Virus record (IMG/VR): IMGVR_UViG_3300027861_000076
Span: 1-38,810 of that record
DNA length: 38,810 nucleotides
DNA from: a virus
Reading direction: 5' to 3' (one strand)
Both the position numbers and the translations under genes were made by a program. The notes under the pieces were generated by a model. That model ran no database searches and was not told where the DNA came from. It saw only the letters and a program-made list of their open reading frames with translations. Of the stretch, positions 22,217-30,264 are shown in pieces (position 1 is the first letter of the stretch; the number at the start of each line of letters is the position of its first letter).

Positions 22217-24425
22217 CTGTCATACTTCCTGTCAGTGAACCATCAGCGTTGCGCTGGACGTTGATCTCGCGTGATCCGCCGCCGACGTTGACAGTAACAG
22301 GGTCTTTGGCTTCAGCCCTTGCGTTCGCACCGTCTGCAATCTTGGCAAGTTCCAAATCAGCTTTGGCATCAAGCTGCGCGGCTGATTGGGCCTCGTCGCT
22401 TCTGATTTTGGCTGCGGTCTGCTGCATATCTGCGGCAATCTTCTCGCGTTCAATGTCCAGCTTTTCGGCCTCAAGTTCCAGCTTCTGCATGGCCTCGTGG
22501 TGCGACAACTTGACCTGCTCTTGTTTGGTCTGGTTGTCCATCTGGGCCTTCTGCATGGCAATCTGGCCCTTCTGCTGTTCAATCTGCATCTGAGCCTGAA
22601 TAAGCGCCTGCTGTGGGTCTGGTCCTTGCTCTTGTTGCTGTGCCTGTCCATCGCCTGGATCAGAGAATGCAAAATCAGCAGACTTAAAGCCGACTGTGGT
22701 TATCATCTTTTCCATAACGTTGTAGATATGTTTCGGCGTGACCATCGGCCCCTTGGAGCCGGGAACGCCACCAGAGGCCAGTATTTCCTTCTGCCACATG
22801 AGAATGTTGTTCAGGTGGCTAACCTGCTGGTCGCGGTTGCCGTGGCCCAACCCGACTTCAATGGAAACGTCCATTTCAGGGTTCCAGCCGCTTGTATCCA
22901 TCTGCACCCATTCACCGCGCATCTTCAGCGTCCGGGGCTTGTCCTGATGCTCGACCAGCAGGTTAAGAATACGCCTGAACAGGTGCTTGACGCCTGTCTC
23001 TGCGAAGATGCGGGCAATCATTTCGACCCGCTGGTTCTTCTGCGCCATGTTGTTGTTGGACGCCGTGGCTGTTTCGTTCGCCAGCACATCAGCGTCAAGG
23101 GCAGCAGACATATCCGAAACGCCTGTGCGCTTCGACCCCATGTTGTCCAGGCCGTCAATCATCATGTATGACTTTTCAGCCACGAACGGGTAAGCGATTT
23201 CACGGCTTGCACCGATCTGCTCGACGCGCTTGATGCCACCGGGGCGCGTTGTCAGGAAGTCGTCAAGGTCAACAACCTTGTTAATGTCGACTTCACGTTC
23301 TGGATTGTTTGAAAGGTAAAGGTTGTTCAGGGTCTGGCGGAACAGGGTTGTCTTGATGCGTTCAAGGTCTGACATCAAGTCAGCAAGCGACAGCCCATAA
23401 GCCCGGTGCGGCAACGGGATCGGGCAAATCGTGCTAAACGGCTGGCCTTTAACTTCCGTCTTCTCAAGGATGTGTTCGCCAACCCAGACGATATTCCACC
23501 ACTCGGCAATGCCGTCGTCGTTCGTGTCAATGAACACATAGCTGTCGTGAACAATGACCTCTTTCATTGTGCTGTCAGCGTGTTCGTCTGTGTGGGTTGT
23601 GCCCATTCGGGCCTGTTCTTCGCCGTTCTCGTCGTTGCTGTCACCGCCAGGCAGGCTGTCAACAACTTTCTTGTCAAAGCCTTCCTCGACCAGCTTTGAC
23701 CTGGTCTTGCTTACCCGATGTTCAAGGTAAGCTGCCTTGTCCGGGTCTGCGCTGTCGTATGACTGATAAAATTCTTCGGGCGGGACAGGCAGGATTTCAA
23801 TGCGGCCCTTGGTGACTGTGCGCGTCACCTTGACGTTGTGGAATACTTCCGGCGACATGCCCTGCTCATCAACAAGCAGGTCAACGGCAGGGTCGTACTC
23901 AGAGCCGTCTGCCAGCACACTGGTATGTTCATCCACCTCAACGCTGTCGTCATACAGCAGGTTGGTAAGTTCCGGCAGTGACAAGCCGGTGTATTCTGTG
24001 GTGGTGGTGCTTTCGTCTTCGTTGTAGTCAGTCTTCAGAACGCCCATTTTCTGGAGCAATGCGTCCTTAAACCACGTATTCAGGATCAGAAAGCCGTTGT
24101 TATCCTTGTTGAACACCACGTTTGCAAGGTCTGTCGCCTGTTCTGCAAACTGCTCGTCTTCGGGGGTTTCCGGCTCATAGCGGATAATGTCATCGCCCGC
24201 AACGAAGATACGCAGCAGGCTTGGCATAATCCATTCAACAGTTTCAAGCGTTGACCGGGTGACGACTGTTGACTGACCGGCAACCTCATCACCAAATGGC
24301 AGGCCAAGGTACCTGTCCATAGCGTTTTCACGGTCGTCGGATATTTCTGATGTGACGTAACTCTGCGCCTGGGTGCTTTCCTGGCGGCAGATACTTAGAA
24401 TTTCGTTGTCTTTGAGTTTAGCCAT
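22206..24425 (-). CDS. Portal protein, P22/podovirus type
   Basis: A 739-residue portal. N-terminal helices and strands (residues 1-150), a mixed domain with the stem/clip region around 300-450 (PHRAYGLSLADLM, TTLFRQTLNNLYLSNNPER), then a Gln-rich coiled coil from about 575 to 715 (QALIQAQMQIEQQKGQ, alternating Lys/Glu helix) that could form a barrel like that of P22 portal. It forms the dodecameric DNA channel. Start overlaps the terminase stop (TAATG), the usual terL-portal order. Confidence 0.85.
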   Translation of the reverse strand: MAKLKDNEILSICRQESTQAQSYVTSEISDDRENAMDRYLGLPFGDEVAGQSTVVTRSTLETVEWIMPSLLRIFVAGDDIIRYEPETPEDEQFAEQATDLANVVFNKDNNGFLILNTWFKDALLQKMGVLKTDYNEDESTTTTEYTGLSLPELTNLLYDDSVEVDEHTSVLADGSEYDPAVDLLVDEQGMSPEVFHNVKVTRTVTKGRIEILPVPPEEFYQSYDSADPDKAAYLEHRVSKTRSKLVEEGFDKKVVDSLPGGDSNDENGEEQARMGTTHTDEHADSTMKEVIVHDSYVFIDTNDDGIAEWWNIVWVGEHILEKTEVKGQPFSTICPIPLPHRAYGLSLADLMSDLERIKTTLFRQTLNNLYLSNNPEREVDINKVVDLDDFLTTRPGGIKRVEQIGASREIAYPFVAEKSYMMIDGLDNMGSKRTGVSDMSAALDADVLANETATASNNNMAQKNQRVEMIARIFAETGVKHLFRRILNLLVEHQDKPRTLKMRGEWVQMDTSGWNPEMDVSIEVGLGHGNRDQQVSHLNNILMWQKEILASGGVPGSKGPMVTPKHIYNVMEKMITTVGFKSADFAFSDPGDGQAQQQEQGPDPQQALIQAQMQIEQQKGQIAMQKAQMDNQTKQEQVKLSHHEAMQKLELEAEKLDIEREKIAADMQQTAAKIRSDEAQSAAQLDAKADLELAKIADGANARAEAKDPVTVNVGGGSREINVQRNADGSLTGSMTDGG

Positions 24426-25690
24426 TAAACAATCCCGCTGTTATTATACTTTAGCGGCTCGGCCTTGGACTTCTCCTTGAGGCTGACCGCCAGGTATCTG
24501 AAGGCGTCGGCGTGATCCGACGTCCAATCATGCAGCGGGTTGTTGCGGAACGTCTTGCGTTTATCGTCGTACTCAGTCCGATATTGTCGCAAGGCTCGCA
24601 TTCCCGGAGCCGTCTTTTCTTTATCGAACCAACACCGCGACAGGATACGTCGGACAGCGTTAATTCCATCTTCAACAGACAGCTTGGGAGCAATTTTAAC
24701 ACGGATACCAAGTTCACGCAATGTTTCTTCCCTTGACTTGCCCGTGCCCAGTTCCCTGACCGCCACATCATGCGGGAAATTGTGCGTCCCGTAGCGATAG
24801 CCAAGGTCATCAGACCAAACCTTCAGAACGCCTGCGTAATGGCCCAAGCCCTGCCCTGTGCCTGCATAGTGGTTGATTATGTGTATCTCTTTGCCAACAA
24901 GCTGATAGGCCCAGATAACTGTGGCGTCATTAACACCCAAATCCCAGGCGGTGTGGACGTCAAGTTCGCTTTCAAACGGGACGGATGATATGCGACCGTC
25001 CTTGTCTGCGTCTTCCATGTAACTGCCGTAATATGCGCCGACGATGGCAGAACGGAAGCTGCACTCCATTTCCTGATTGTATTGTTCAGCAGACATTGCC
25101 TTCCGCATCTCGACCAGTTCGTCTTTTGGCACAATGTTTGTTTCACTGGCCTTCAGGATCGAAGTGAACCAGGTGTCGTCGTCAAGCCCTTCAGCGTATT
25201 TCTGGTAAAAGTCGTTCTCGCCCTTTGGTGTGCCAATCATGCAGCACCAGCCGTTGCGGTCTGCCAGACACGCTCTAAGCACTTCAGGCCAGGCTCGGGG
25301 GTCCATGTCCCCATATTCGTCCAGGACCATTCCATCAACGTATATGCCCCGCAGAGCGTCGTAATTGTCAGCGCCGTACAGTCTTATGCGCCTGTCGCCT
25401 ATATCAACCCGCAATTCACTCTCGTTGACAGTCACCTTGTCACCAAACGGACGGACAGCATCCTTCAGGATTTGCCAGGCAACGTCTTTAGCCTGCCTGA
25501 AGAATGGCGCGAGGTACACAAAGCGGGGGTTTGGTTTGTCACAGCGTATTGCAGCGTCTACAAGGTCGTTGATACAGGCTACAGTCTTGCCTGCGCGTCT
25601 GTGGGCTACAATGACGGACCAGCGTTGTGTTCGCATGTGGAAGTCAACGAACTGCTTGCGGGGGACATATCCTGTGTCAATCGTCGGCAC
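24425..25690 (-). CDS. Terminase large subunit
   Basis: A 421-residue packaging motor. ATPase: Walker A at 30-37 (HRRAGKTV), Walker B at 121-125 (MVLDE), coupling motif GTPKG at 153-157. Nuclease: Asp250 in AWDLGVNDA and Asp395 in SDHADAFRY, the RuvC-like acidic residues. It cuts concatemers and drives DNA into the prohead. The start is GTG at 25690, overlapping the small-subunit stop by 14 bp, without a strong ribosome-binding site, so translation is probably coupled. Confidence 0.93.
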   Translation of the reverse strand: MPTIDTGYVPRKQFVDFHMRTQRWSVIVAHRRAGKTVACINDLVDAAIRCDKPNPRFVYLAPFFRQAKDVAWQILKDAVRPFGDKVTVNESELRVDIGDRRIRLYGADNYDALRGIYVDGMVLDEYGDMDPRAWPEVLRACLADRNGWCCMIGTPKGENDFYQKYAEGLDDDTWFTSILKASETNIVPKDELVEMRKAMSAEQYNQEMECSFRSAIVGAYYGSYMEDADKDGRISSVPFESELDVHTAWDLGVNDATVIWAYQLVGKEIHIINHYAGTGQGLGHYAGVLKVWSDDLGYRYGTHNFPHDVAVRELGTGKSREETLRELGIRVKIAPKLSVEDGINAVRRILSRCWFDKEKTAPGMRALRQYRTEYDDKRKTFRNNPLHDWTSDHADAFRYLAVSLKEKSKAEPLKYNNSGIV

Positions 25691-25937
25691 GAGGTACGTT
25701 CGTTACTACGTTAAGGACAAGCTCGCCTTCAACGGTGGCTTTAATCTCGTTTGGTATAATCTTGCCCACAAGGCCCGCAAAGGTTCTAGGATCGTCCTGT
25801 GACAGCTTTACAAGCCACTCGACGCCTCCAGCCTTGTCAAAGGCTTCAACCATAGCTGCCCGCATGTCAGCGGTTTGCTTGTTTGGGGTGCCTTTTTTTC
25901 GCCCGCCTTTTTTGGGCTGTCCTTTTGGTGCTGCCAT
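25677..25937 (-). CDS. Probable terminase small subunit, 86 aa
   Basis: An 86-residue protein beginning MAAPKGQPKKGGRKKGTPNK, then a helix-rich core (MRAAMVEAFDKAGGVEWLV, TFAGLVGKIIP) that matches the short terminase-small-subunit-like proteins placed before large terminases. It binds packaging DNA; the basic start may contact DNA. Leader from the first late promoter (about 46 bases). Identity comes from position plus pattern; I did not compare sequences. Confidence 0.7.
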   Translation of the reverse strand: MAAPKGQPKKGGRKKGTPNKQTADMRAAMVEAFDKAGGVEWLVKLSQDDPRTFAGLVGKIIPNEIKATVEGELVLNVVTNVPRADD

Positions 25938-25989
25938 TCTATTTAAAACTGTTTTAGTATTGCTCTGGACCGGGTGCGTCCATTCCCAA

Positions 25990-26018
25990 ATGATAACCGA
26001 TTTCTGGTTATTTCACAA
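25990..26018 (-). promoter_or_regulatory. Late promoter copy 1, with inverted repeat in the spacer
   Basis: On the minus strand TTGTGA (26018-26013), a 17-base spacer and TATCAT (25995-25990). The spacer region has ATAACC (25993-25998, plus strand) and GGTTAT (26006-26011) as a perfect inverted repeat with 7 bases between. It is 25/30 identical to 20428-20456. It lies in the 70-bp gap upstream of the terminase small subunit and would drive packaging and head genes. Confidence 0.7.
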
Positions 26019-26214
26019 CCTTCATGCTTTCCCGCGACATCTGCCTGCGGACATATTCGACATTGCAGGCTGGTATTCCGCAGAGGCCAAGGCCAGCGTC
26101 AATGTCTACCCACAGCCAAGCCATGCACTGTGATGTGTGGCACTGGACCTCAACATTCTGGCAACAGACGACTTCTTCCAGGCTGTCTATGATGTTGGGC
26201 AGGACTTCAGTCAT
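26008..26214 (-). CDS. Small Cys-rich hypothetical protein, 68 aa
   Basis: A 68-residue protein with five Cys plus His (VVCCQNVEVQCHTSQC and later LCGIPAC), able to bind a zinc ion. Its start overlaps the upstream stop by 8 bp. It is the last gene before the first late promoter. No family. It may belong functionally to the IbrAB-like group upstream because it is co-transcribed. Confidence 0.5.
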   Translation of the reverse strand: MTEVLPNIIDSLEEVVCCQNVEVQCHTSQCMAWLWVDIDAGLGLCGIPACNVEYVRRQMSRESMKVVK

Positions 26215-26467
26215 GTGTCAGCCGTGTAGCCTGGATTTCCTGCTCCTTGATTTTGAGCCGAAGTGCATCGATCTCGTTGAAAGCGTCTGCGTTGTCCTCT
26301 AACAGTTCCTTGTTAATTTCCATATATGAATTAATATCAGCCTTTAGGGCATCAATCTCATGCAGGCGCTTGAGTGTTTCGCTCAGCTTGCCGGGCGGGT
26401 TAAATGCCTCCGTCAGAACAGACATTATGGCAGGCAGTTTAGGGGCTGAAGGCACAACAAGCATCAT
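26207..26467 (-). CDS. Short coiled-coil protein, 86 aa
   Basis: An 86-residue, almost all-helical protein (residues 27-82 form continuous heptads: KLSETLKRLHEIDALKADIN and on). Begins directly after the IbrA-like stop. Oligomerisation is likely. The family is not recognised. It is part of the same transcript as the IbrB/IbrA-like pair. Confidence 0.6.
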   Translation of the reverse strand: MMLVVPSAPKLPAIMSVLTEAFNPPGKLSETLKRLHEIDALKADINSYMEINKELLEDNADAFNEIDALRLKIKEQEIQATRLTHD

Positions 26468-27715
26468 TTAGGCGGTTAGTTCCATTTGCACTTGATCTTC
26501 CGTAACGTCCTTCAGCGCCTCCTTACGCCGTTTTTTAATGTCATGATACCTTTTCCACGCATCACTTTTTGGTTGCCCTTGCCCTAAGCCCTTGCACCAA
26601 TAATCATTCCTTAACAACACCTTACACATTCTGCGCCATGATGGCGCCCAACATTTTGCCTCAAGTTCAGGCGGCGCTTCTTCAGGTATGACCTCGTATC
26701 CGCGCTGGTGCCAACCATGAATGAATTTCTTGAACCGGGTTGTGTAATGCTTCCTCGTTTTGGGGGGAAGGGTCTGCAAAAGCATGTTGCAAAAACTCCG
26801 CCACGTATGGCCTTCTGGCTTCGTCACCTTGTTGTATCCAGTCATGTTGCCGTTTTCTTTGATGTAAAGCGCACCTGAATTTGCACCGTTCACCCTTGAG
26901 ATTAACTTATACCACGTTTCCGGCTCAAGTATATGATACAACCACAAACCCCGCCTTTGGTCGTCACCAAATGGCTGGCACAGGCGTTGCTGACTTAACG
27001 GAACACCGGCCATCTGCATTTTGTCGTAAATGTTATTGTGCGGCTTGTCCGGGAACATTGCATGGTAACGCCAAATGTCTTCTGTAAGCCAGTCGTATAT
27101 TGGGTAAACATTATAAACCTGATCAACAATCTTTGTCGTCCAGCGCCATTCATTCAACATCAAGTCACGCTTTTCCCAGGTTGCAATCGCACAATACCGA
27201 TGAAGGCTTTCTTGCGCCCTGATCCCAATAAACCCGGCTGTCTTTTTGCCTTGGCCATACCACTTGCCGAACAGAACAATAAATTCCTCAAACTCCATTT
27301 CAGGCAAAGCAAATGGATAATGGTCAACACCCTTGGCATTAACTGGCTTTTTCCTTACCCAATCATCCTTGCTGTCCTCGTCCCAACAAACCCAATGCGG
27401 TTCGTAATTGGTCAATGCGTTGCGAAGCCTCATCGGAACGCAAATCCAGTGAAGATCAATATTATCCCGGTACAGGGCGAACATCTCTTTCGCGTGGTCA
27501 ATCGTATCCTTGTATTGCGCTTCCATGTCAATCAGCATAACGCCAACCTTCATATCCCGCTTCACAGCCTCTTCCATGACAAGATGGAACATAACACTGC
27601 TGTCTTTGCCGCCTGAAAACGCAATATATGCACGGTCAACGGCATCCAGGGTTTTGTTGATCCGATGCCTTGCAGCATCCAGAACACTCACATCATTGAA
27701 TTTCTTAACTCCCAC
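26468..27715 (-). CDS. PAPS reductase-family protein, IbrA-like
   Basis: A 415-residue protein from GTG 27715 (AGGGAG 7 bases upstream, inside the end of the previous gene). PP-loop SGGKDSS at residues 34-40 places it in the PAPS reductase/ATP pyrophosphatase family; the long C-terminal half with WRRMCKVLLRNDYWCKGLG looks like DUF3440, as in E. coli IbrA. It lacks an obvious sulfonucleotide-reductase active-site Cys in the usual end motif. Its partner gene just upstream is ParB-like (IbrB type). IbrA/IbrB in E. coli prophages regulate eib genes; the biochemical role is unknown. An earlier ATG start at 27799 lacks a good ribosome-binding site. Confidence 0.8.
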   Translation of the reverse strand: MGVKKFNDVSVLDAARHRINKTLDAVDRAYIAFSGGKDSSVMFHLVMEEAVKRDMKVGVMLIDMEAQYKDTIDHAKEMFALYRDNIDLHWICVPMRLRNALTNYEPHWVCWDEDSKDDWVRKKPVNAKGVDHYPFALPEMEFEEFIVLFGKWYGQGKKTAGFIGIRAQESLHRYCAIATWEKRDLMLNEWRWTTKIVDQVYNVYPIYDWLTEDIWRYHAMFPDKPHNNIYDKMQMAGVPLSQQRLCQPFGDDQRRGLWLYHILEPETWYKLISRVNGANSGALYIKENGNMTGYNKVTKPEGHTWRSFCNMLLQTLPPKTRKHYTTRFKKFIHGWHQRGYEVIPEEAPPELEAKCWAPSWRRMCKVLLRNDYWCKGLGQGQPKSDAWKRYHDIKKRRKEALKDVTEDQVQMELTA

Positions 27716-27728
27716 AGCATTGCTCCCT

Positions 27729-28871
27729 TTAATAAATTTCAGACTGTCTGGATGGAATAGCGTCAGACATTTCGACAGCCGGAAGATTGTTCTCAACAAG
27801 CCACTTATTCAGATACTTCAAGGCCATCTCGTTAGCATCTTCCTGTTGGCCCTCTGTCAACAACCCGAAACCGCCACGGAACTCTGATGGTATTCCTTCA
27901 GAATAGCACAAAGCAGCCTGGCCAAGCCAGGCAATTCTATTCATCGCAGTATTTGTGAGATAATGCTCACATGAGCGTTTCCACTCACCAGTGACGCCAG
28001 ACAATCCAGCCTCAAACCGGGTTAAGTCAGCCAGAAAATCACGGTAGACCGCCTTGCAATCATCCTTTGTCATCCCGGATGGTGGCTTTGATGAATAAAA
28101 TCCGGCCTTGTTGCACTCCCATTTGTCAAATGTATGGAATATGCGGTCTTTGTCTCCAGTGTTTACCGTTCTGGACAATTCAGCCTCATCATATCCAGTT
28201 ATGTCGTCTGTCAACTCTTCAAAATCATCTTCAGTAATTGCACCCTCGACATCCCATGATTTTGAAAACTCCTGGTCACTGAAAATATCAGTAAGACCTG
28301 AAATTTGGCATAGACGCAAAATCTCGTCCTGCTCCATGCCAAGCTCCCGCCCTATTCTGGTGTCGGTCCAGTTGCGCTTTTTTAACTCAATGACAATATC
28401 AGACATGCTTTCAATCGCATGCTTGCCCCTTGCCCGGTTGTGACGGATAGTAGACGCCATCCGGTCGCTGCGGCCTTCATGAGACGGCCTGATCTTAACT
28501 ACCGGCAAATACCCCAAAACCCTTGACTGGATGTCAGGGCATTCCTTCCCAACCCGGTGACGATGAAACCCGTCGATAACCTCAACAGTTCCGTCATCCT
28601 GCGGCCAGGAAACAATCGGCTGAGTATATCCATCGTTTGATATTGATTTCCGCAACAATTCCATTTCGGGCGGCGCAACGCTGTTTGGGTTGTAGTCATT
28701 AGCAACAACCATATCGTTTTTCATCCAGAACACACAATCAACAGGCTCCGACGAAAACGGGCTGTATTCCCCAAGAGACGCCCTGATTTCATTTATAGCG
28801 TCAATCCTTTCCGGCAACTCCATCCCGGAAAGCGCTTTAAAAATACCCGAACACTCATCAACTATTGACAT
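27729..28871 (-). CDS. ParB-like protein, IbrB-like
   Basis: I start at 28871 (MSIVDECSG) because AGGGAGAG lies 6 bases before it; a start at 28907 gives 12 more residues. The 380-residue product has a ParB/sulfiredoxin-like N-terminal domain (DGFHRHR at about 100-106, with QPIVSWPQDDGTVEVIDGF leading into it) and a helix-turn-helix (WTDTRIGRELGMEQDEILR, about 168-186). A C-terminal domain of about 170 residues is unassigned. It sits directly before the PAPS reductase-like gene, 13 bp apart. The pair matches IbrB/IbrA. No centromere-like repeats or ParA gene were found, so partition is unlikely. Confidence 0.8.
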   Translation of the reverse strand: MSIVDECSGIFKALSGMELPERIDAINEIRASLGEYSPFSSEPVDCVFWMKNDMVVANDYNPNSVAPPEMELLRKSISNDGYTQPIVSWPQDDGTVEVIDGFHRHRVGKECPDIQSRVLGYLPVVKIRPSHEGRSDRMASTIRHNRARGKHAIESMSDIVIELKKRNWTDTRIGRELGMEQDEILRLCQISGLTDIFSDQEFSKSWDVEGAITEDDFEELTDDITGYDEAELSRTVNTGDKDRIFHTFDKWECNKAGFYSSKPPSGMTKDDCKAVYRDFLADLTRFEAGLSGVTGEWKRSCEHYLTNTAMNRIAWLGQAALCYSEGIPSEFRGGFGLLTEGQQEDANEMALKYLNKWLVENNLPAVEMSDAIPSRQSEIY

Positions 28872-28884
28872 TTTTCTCTCCCTG

Positions 28885-29049
28885 TTAAGATCGTGCAATG
28901 TTGCCATATGCGTCACTCCTTGTCAAGCGCTGCTCGAGGTTTTTTATTTTTTCCAAAGCAGAGGCAAGCATCCTCTTGGTGCTGGCATGGCTCTTCTTCT
29001 CCAGTTTTAACTGCAATTCAGCGGCTTTAGCAACGGGGTTTGATTTCAT
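28885..29049 (-). CDS. Small coiled-coil protein, 54 aa
   Basis: An intact 54-residue frame (MKSNPVAKAAELQLKLEKK, then a second helix to NIARS at TAA 28885). Its ATG overlaps the upstream TGA (ATGA), and the IbrB-like start follows 13 bases after its stop, so it fills the gap exactly. Two amphipathic helices are rich in Lys and Leu. The family is unknown; it is too short for a length filter of 60 residues. Confidence 0.6.
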   Translation of the reverse strand: MKSNPVAKAAELQLKLEKKSHASTKRMLASALEKIKNLEQRLTRSDAYGNIARS

Positions 29050-29366
29050 TTTCCGATTTCCCTGTATTCAACAATAATCCCTGACTTTTCGGCGGCAGCT
29101 ATGCCGTACTTCATCCCACTTGAAATACCAAAATCCGTATACACAACGGAGGCGTCGGCAACCTTGCGCCACGCTAACCCCGCATCAATCCCCTGCTTTC
29201 TTTCGGCGGGGTCCAGGTCATCCAATACTCCTGGCTGTGTGTATAGCAGGTGGCTGGCAATCGGGGCTTCACCCCGGCGCAGGCTATCCCGCACACAGGC
29301 GCGGGCGTATTCTGTGTTTTCCTGTACGTTCCCGGCGTAAGGGCTTTCAATTATTACACAGCGCAT
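29046..29366 (-). CDS. DUF7768-like (nucleoside deoxyribosyltransferase-fold) protein, 106 aa
   Basis: Start at 29366 (MRCVIIESPYAGNV), overlapping the upstream TAA (TAATG). The pattern of an N-terminal strand-Pro-Tyr, two Arg-rich helices (ARACVRDSLRRGEAPIAS), WRKVADASVVY and a GMKYGIAAAE helix matches small phage proteins of the DUF7768/DUF4406 type, related in fold to nucleoside 2-deoxyribosyltransferases. A role in nucleotide metabolism or base handling is plausible. I did not check the catalytic Glu position beyond sight. Confidence 0.65.
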   Translation of the reverse strand: MRCVIIESPYAGNVQENTEYARACVRDSLRRGEAPIASHLLYTQPGVLDDLDPAERKQGIDAGLAWRKVADASVVYTDFGISSGMKYGIAAAEKSGIIVEYREIGK

Positions 29367-29686
29367 TATGCTTTTCCTGCAATCTCTGCGCCCAATGAAG
29401 CATATCCGCATATATCGGTCCAATGGTCCGGTTCCGTGTAGTCACCACCAATAACCCGCACCTGCTTTAGCTGCTGCATTGCAATTGACACCTGCCACGC
29501 TTCAACTGGAATTCCAAATGTAACACTCCACAGAGTAGCCACGCTTTCGAATGTTACCGCTGCATCGCCGTGTGTCTGTTCACGGTCATTACAGACAGCT
29601 TGTGTTGCGGCCTTCAGTATGTCTTCACGGTTCATTGGTTGCTGTTCCTTTACGAATTGCTGTCGCATTTGCTTGGCTGTTGTCAT
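29366..29686 (-). CDS. DUF6378 domain protein, 106 aa
   Basis: From MNREDILKAATQAV the sequence follows the DUF6378 pattern: DREQTHGDAAVTFESVATLWS and a C-terminal GDYTEPDHWTDICGYASLG. DUF6378 proteins are common in phages and related by pattern to MazG-like helical folds, but no function is proven. Two starts fit: 29686 (ATGA overlap with the upstream gene) or 29635 (AAAGGA upstream). It may act in nucleotide pool control. Confidence 0.75.
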   Translation of the reverse strand: MTTAKQMRQQFVKEQQPMNREDILKAATQAVCNDREQTHGDAAVTFESVATLWSVTFGIPVEAWQVSIAMQQLKQVRVIGGDYTEPDHWTDICGYASLGAEIAGKA

Positions 29687-30264
29687 CGTCTTACCGCCCC
29701 GCTTGCGTATGATGCTGATATTGTCTGCCCAAATATCGAAAGGTCAACAAAATCATAGAGGTCTTCAAATATTTCCGTTACTGGAATTTTCTCTACATCA
29801 TGCTTTTTGAAATATGAAATTGCAATTTTCTTTGGGATGCCAATTTTCTCAGCTTGCCGCGCATTTATTTTAATTTCCTTTAGTTGCCTATTATGCCGTT
29901 TTTGCATTTCAGTTTTACGGTCAAAATAGATTTCATCGCCTGCTGTTCTATACATCCATGAAACATTCACATTCGCCTTTTCCATATTTTTCAGGCAGGC
30001 GAACCGATCAATACCCCTATTGTGTCGAGCATGAGTTCTGTTGCATTTCGGCATCAATGTTTGTATAGCAAATTTCTCAGCCGATAATGCAGCATCTTTC
30101 GACTTGTGAATTGTTACCTTGACGCAACTAACGAACGGAAACCAATTTGCCTGTTTGTGGGCAAGAAACCGATTTTGTGAATGTATTGAAACTCCGACAT
30201 ATAGCAAAACACCACAAGACGAATAATGCTCATAAGTTTCATAAGGCTGATAAAATTCAGTCAT
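29683..30264 (-). CDS. GIY-YIG family endonuclease
   Basis: A 193-residue protein. Near the N-terminus are a GVLLYVG pair (residues 18-24, the GIY/YIG strands), Arg32, His36, Glu63 (SAEKF) and Asn75 (KCN), which match the catalytic set of GIY-YIG nucleases. The C-terminal part has a basic helical region and an IGIPKKIAISY helix that could be a DNA-binding module. The coding sequence is visibly AT-richer than its neighbours, suggesting recent entry. ATGA overlap with the upstream gene shows it is nonetheless in register with the operon. Likely a free-standing homing endonuclease. Confidence 0.75.
   Translation of the reverse strand: MTEFYQPYETYEHYSSCGVLLYVGVSIHSQNRFLAHKQANWFPFVSCVKVTIHKSKDAALSAEKFAIQTLMPKCNRTHARHNRGIDRFACLKNMEKANVNVSWMYRTAGDEIYFDRKTEMQKRHNRQLKEIKINARQAEKIGIPKKIAISYFKKHDVEKIPVTEIFEDLYDFVDLSIFGQTISASYASGAVRR

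Noticed and set aside
22386-23171. A 261-aa + strand frame antisense to portal
   Set aside because: Mirror of the portal coiled coil; Leu/His-rich composition from complementing Gln/Glu/Lys codons.
27729-28871. ParB-like protein as a plasmid partition system (phage-plasmid)
   Set aside because: No ParA partner and no centromere-like repeats found near it; its neighbour and layout match IbrB/IbrA.
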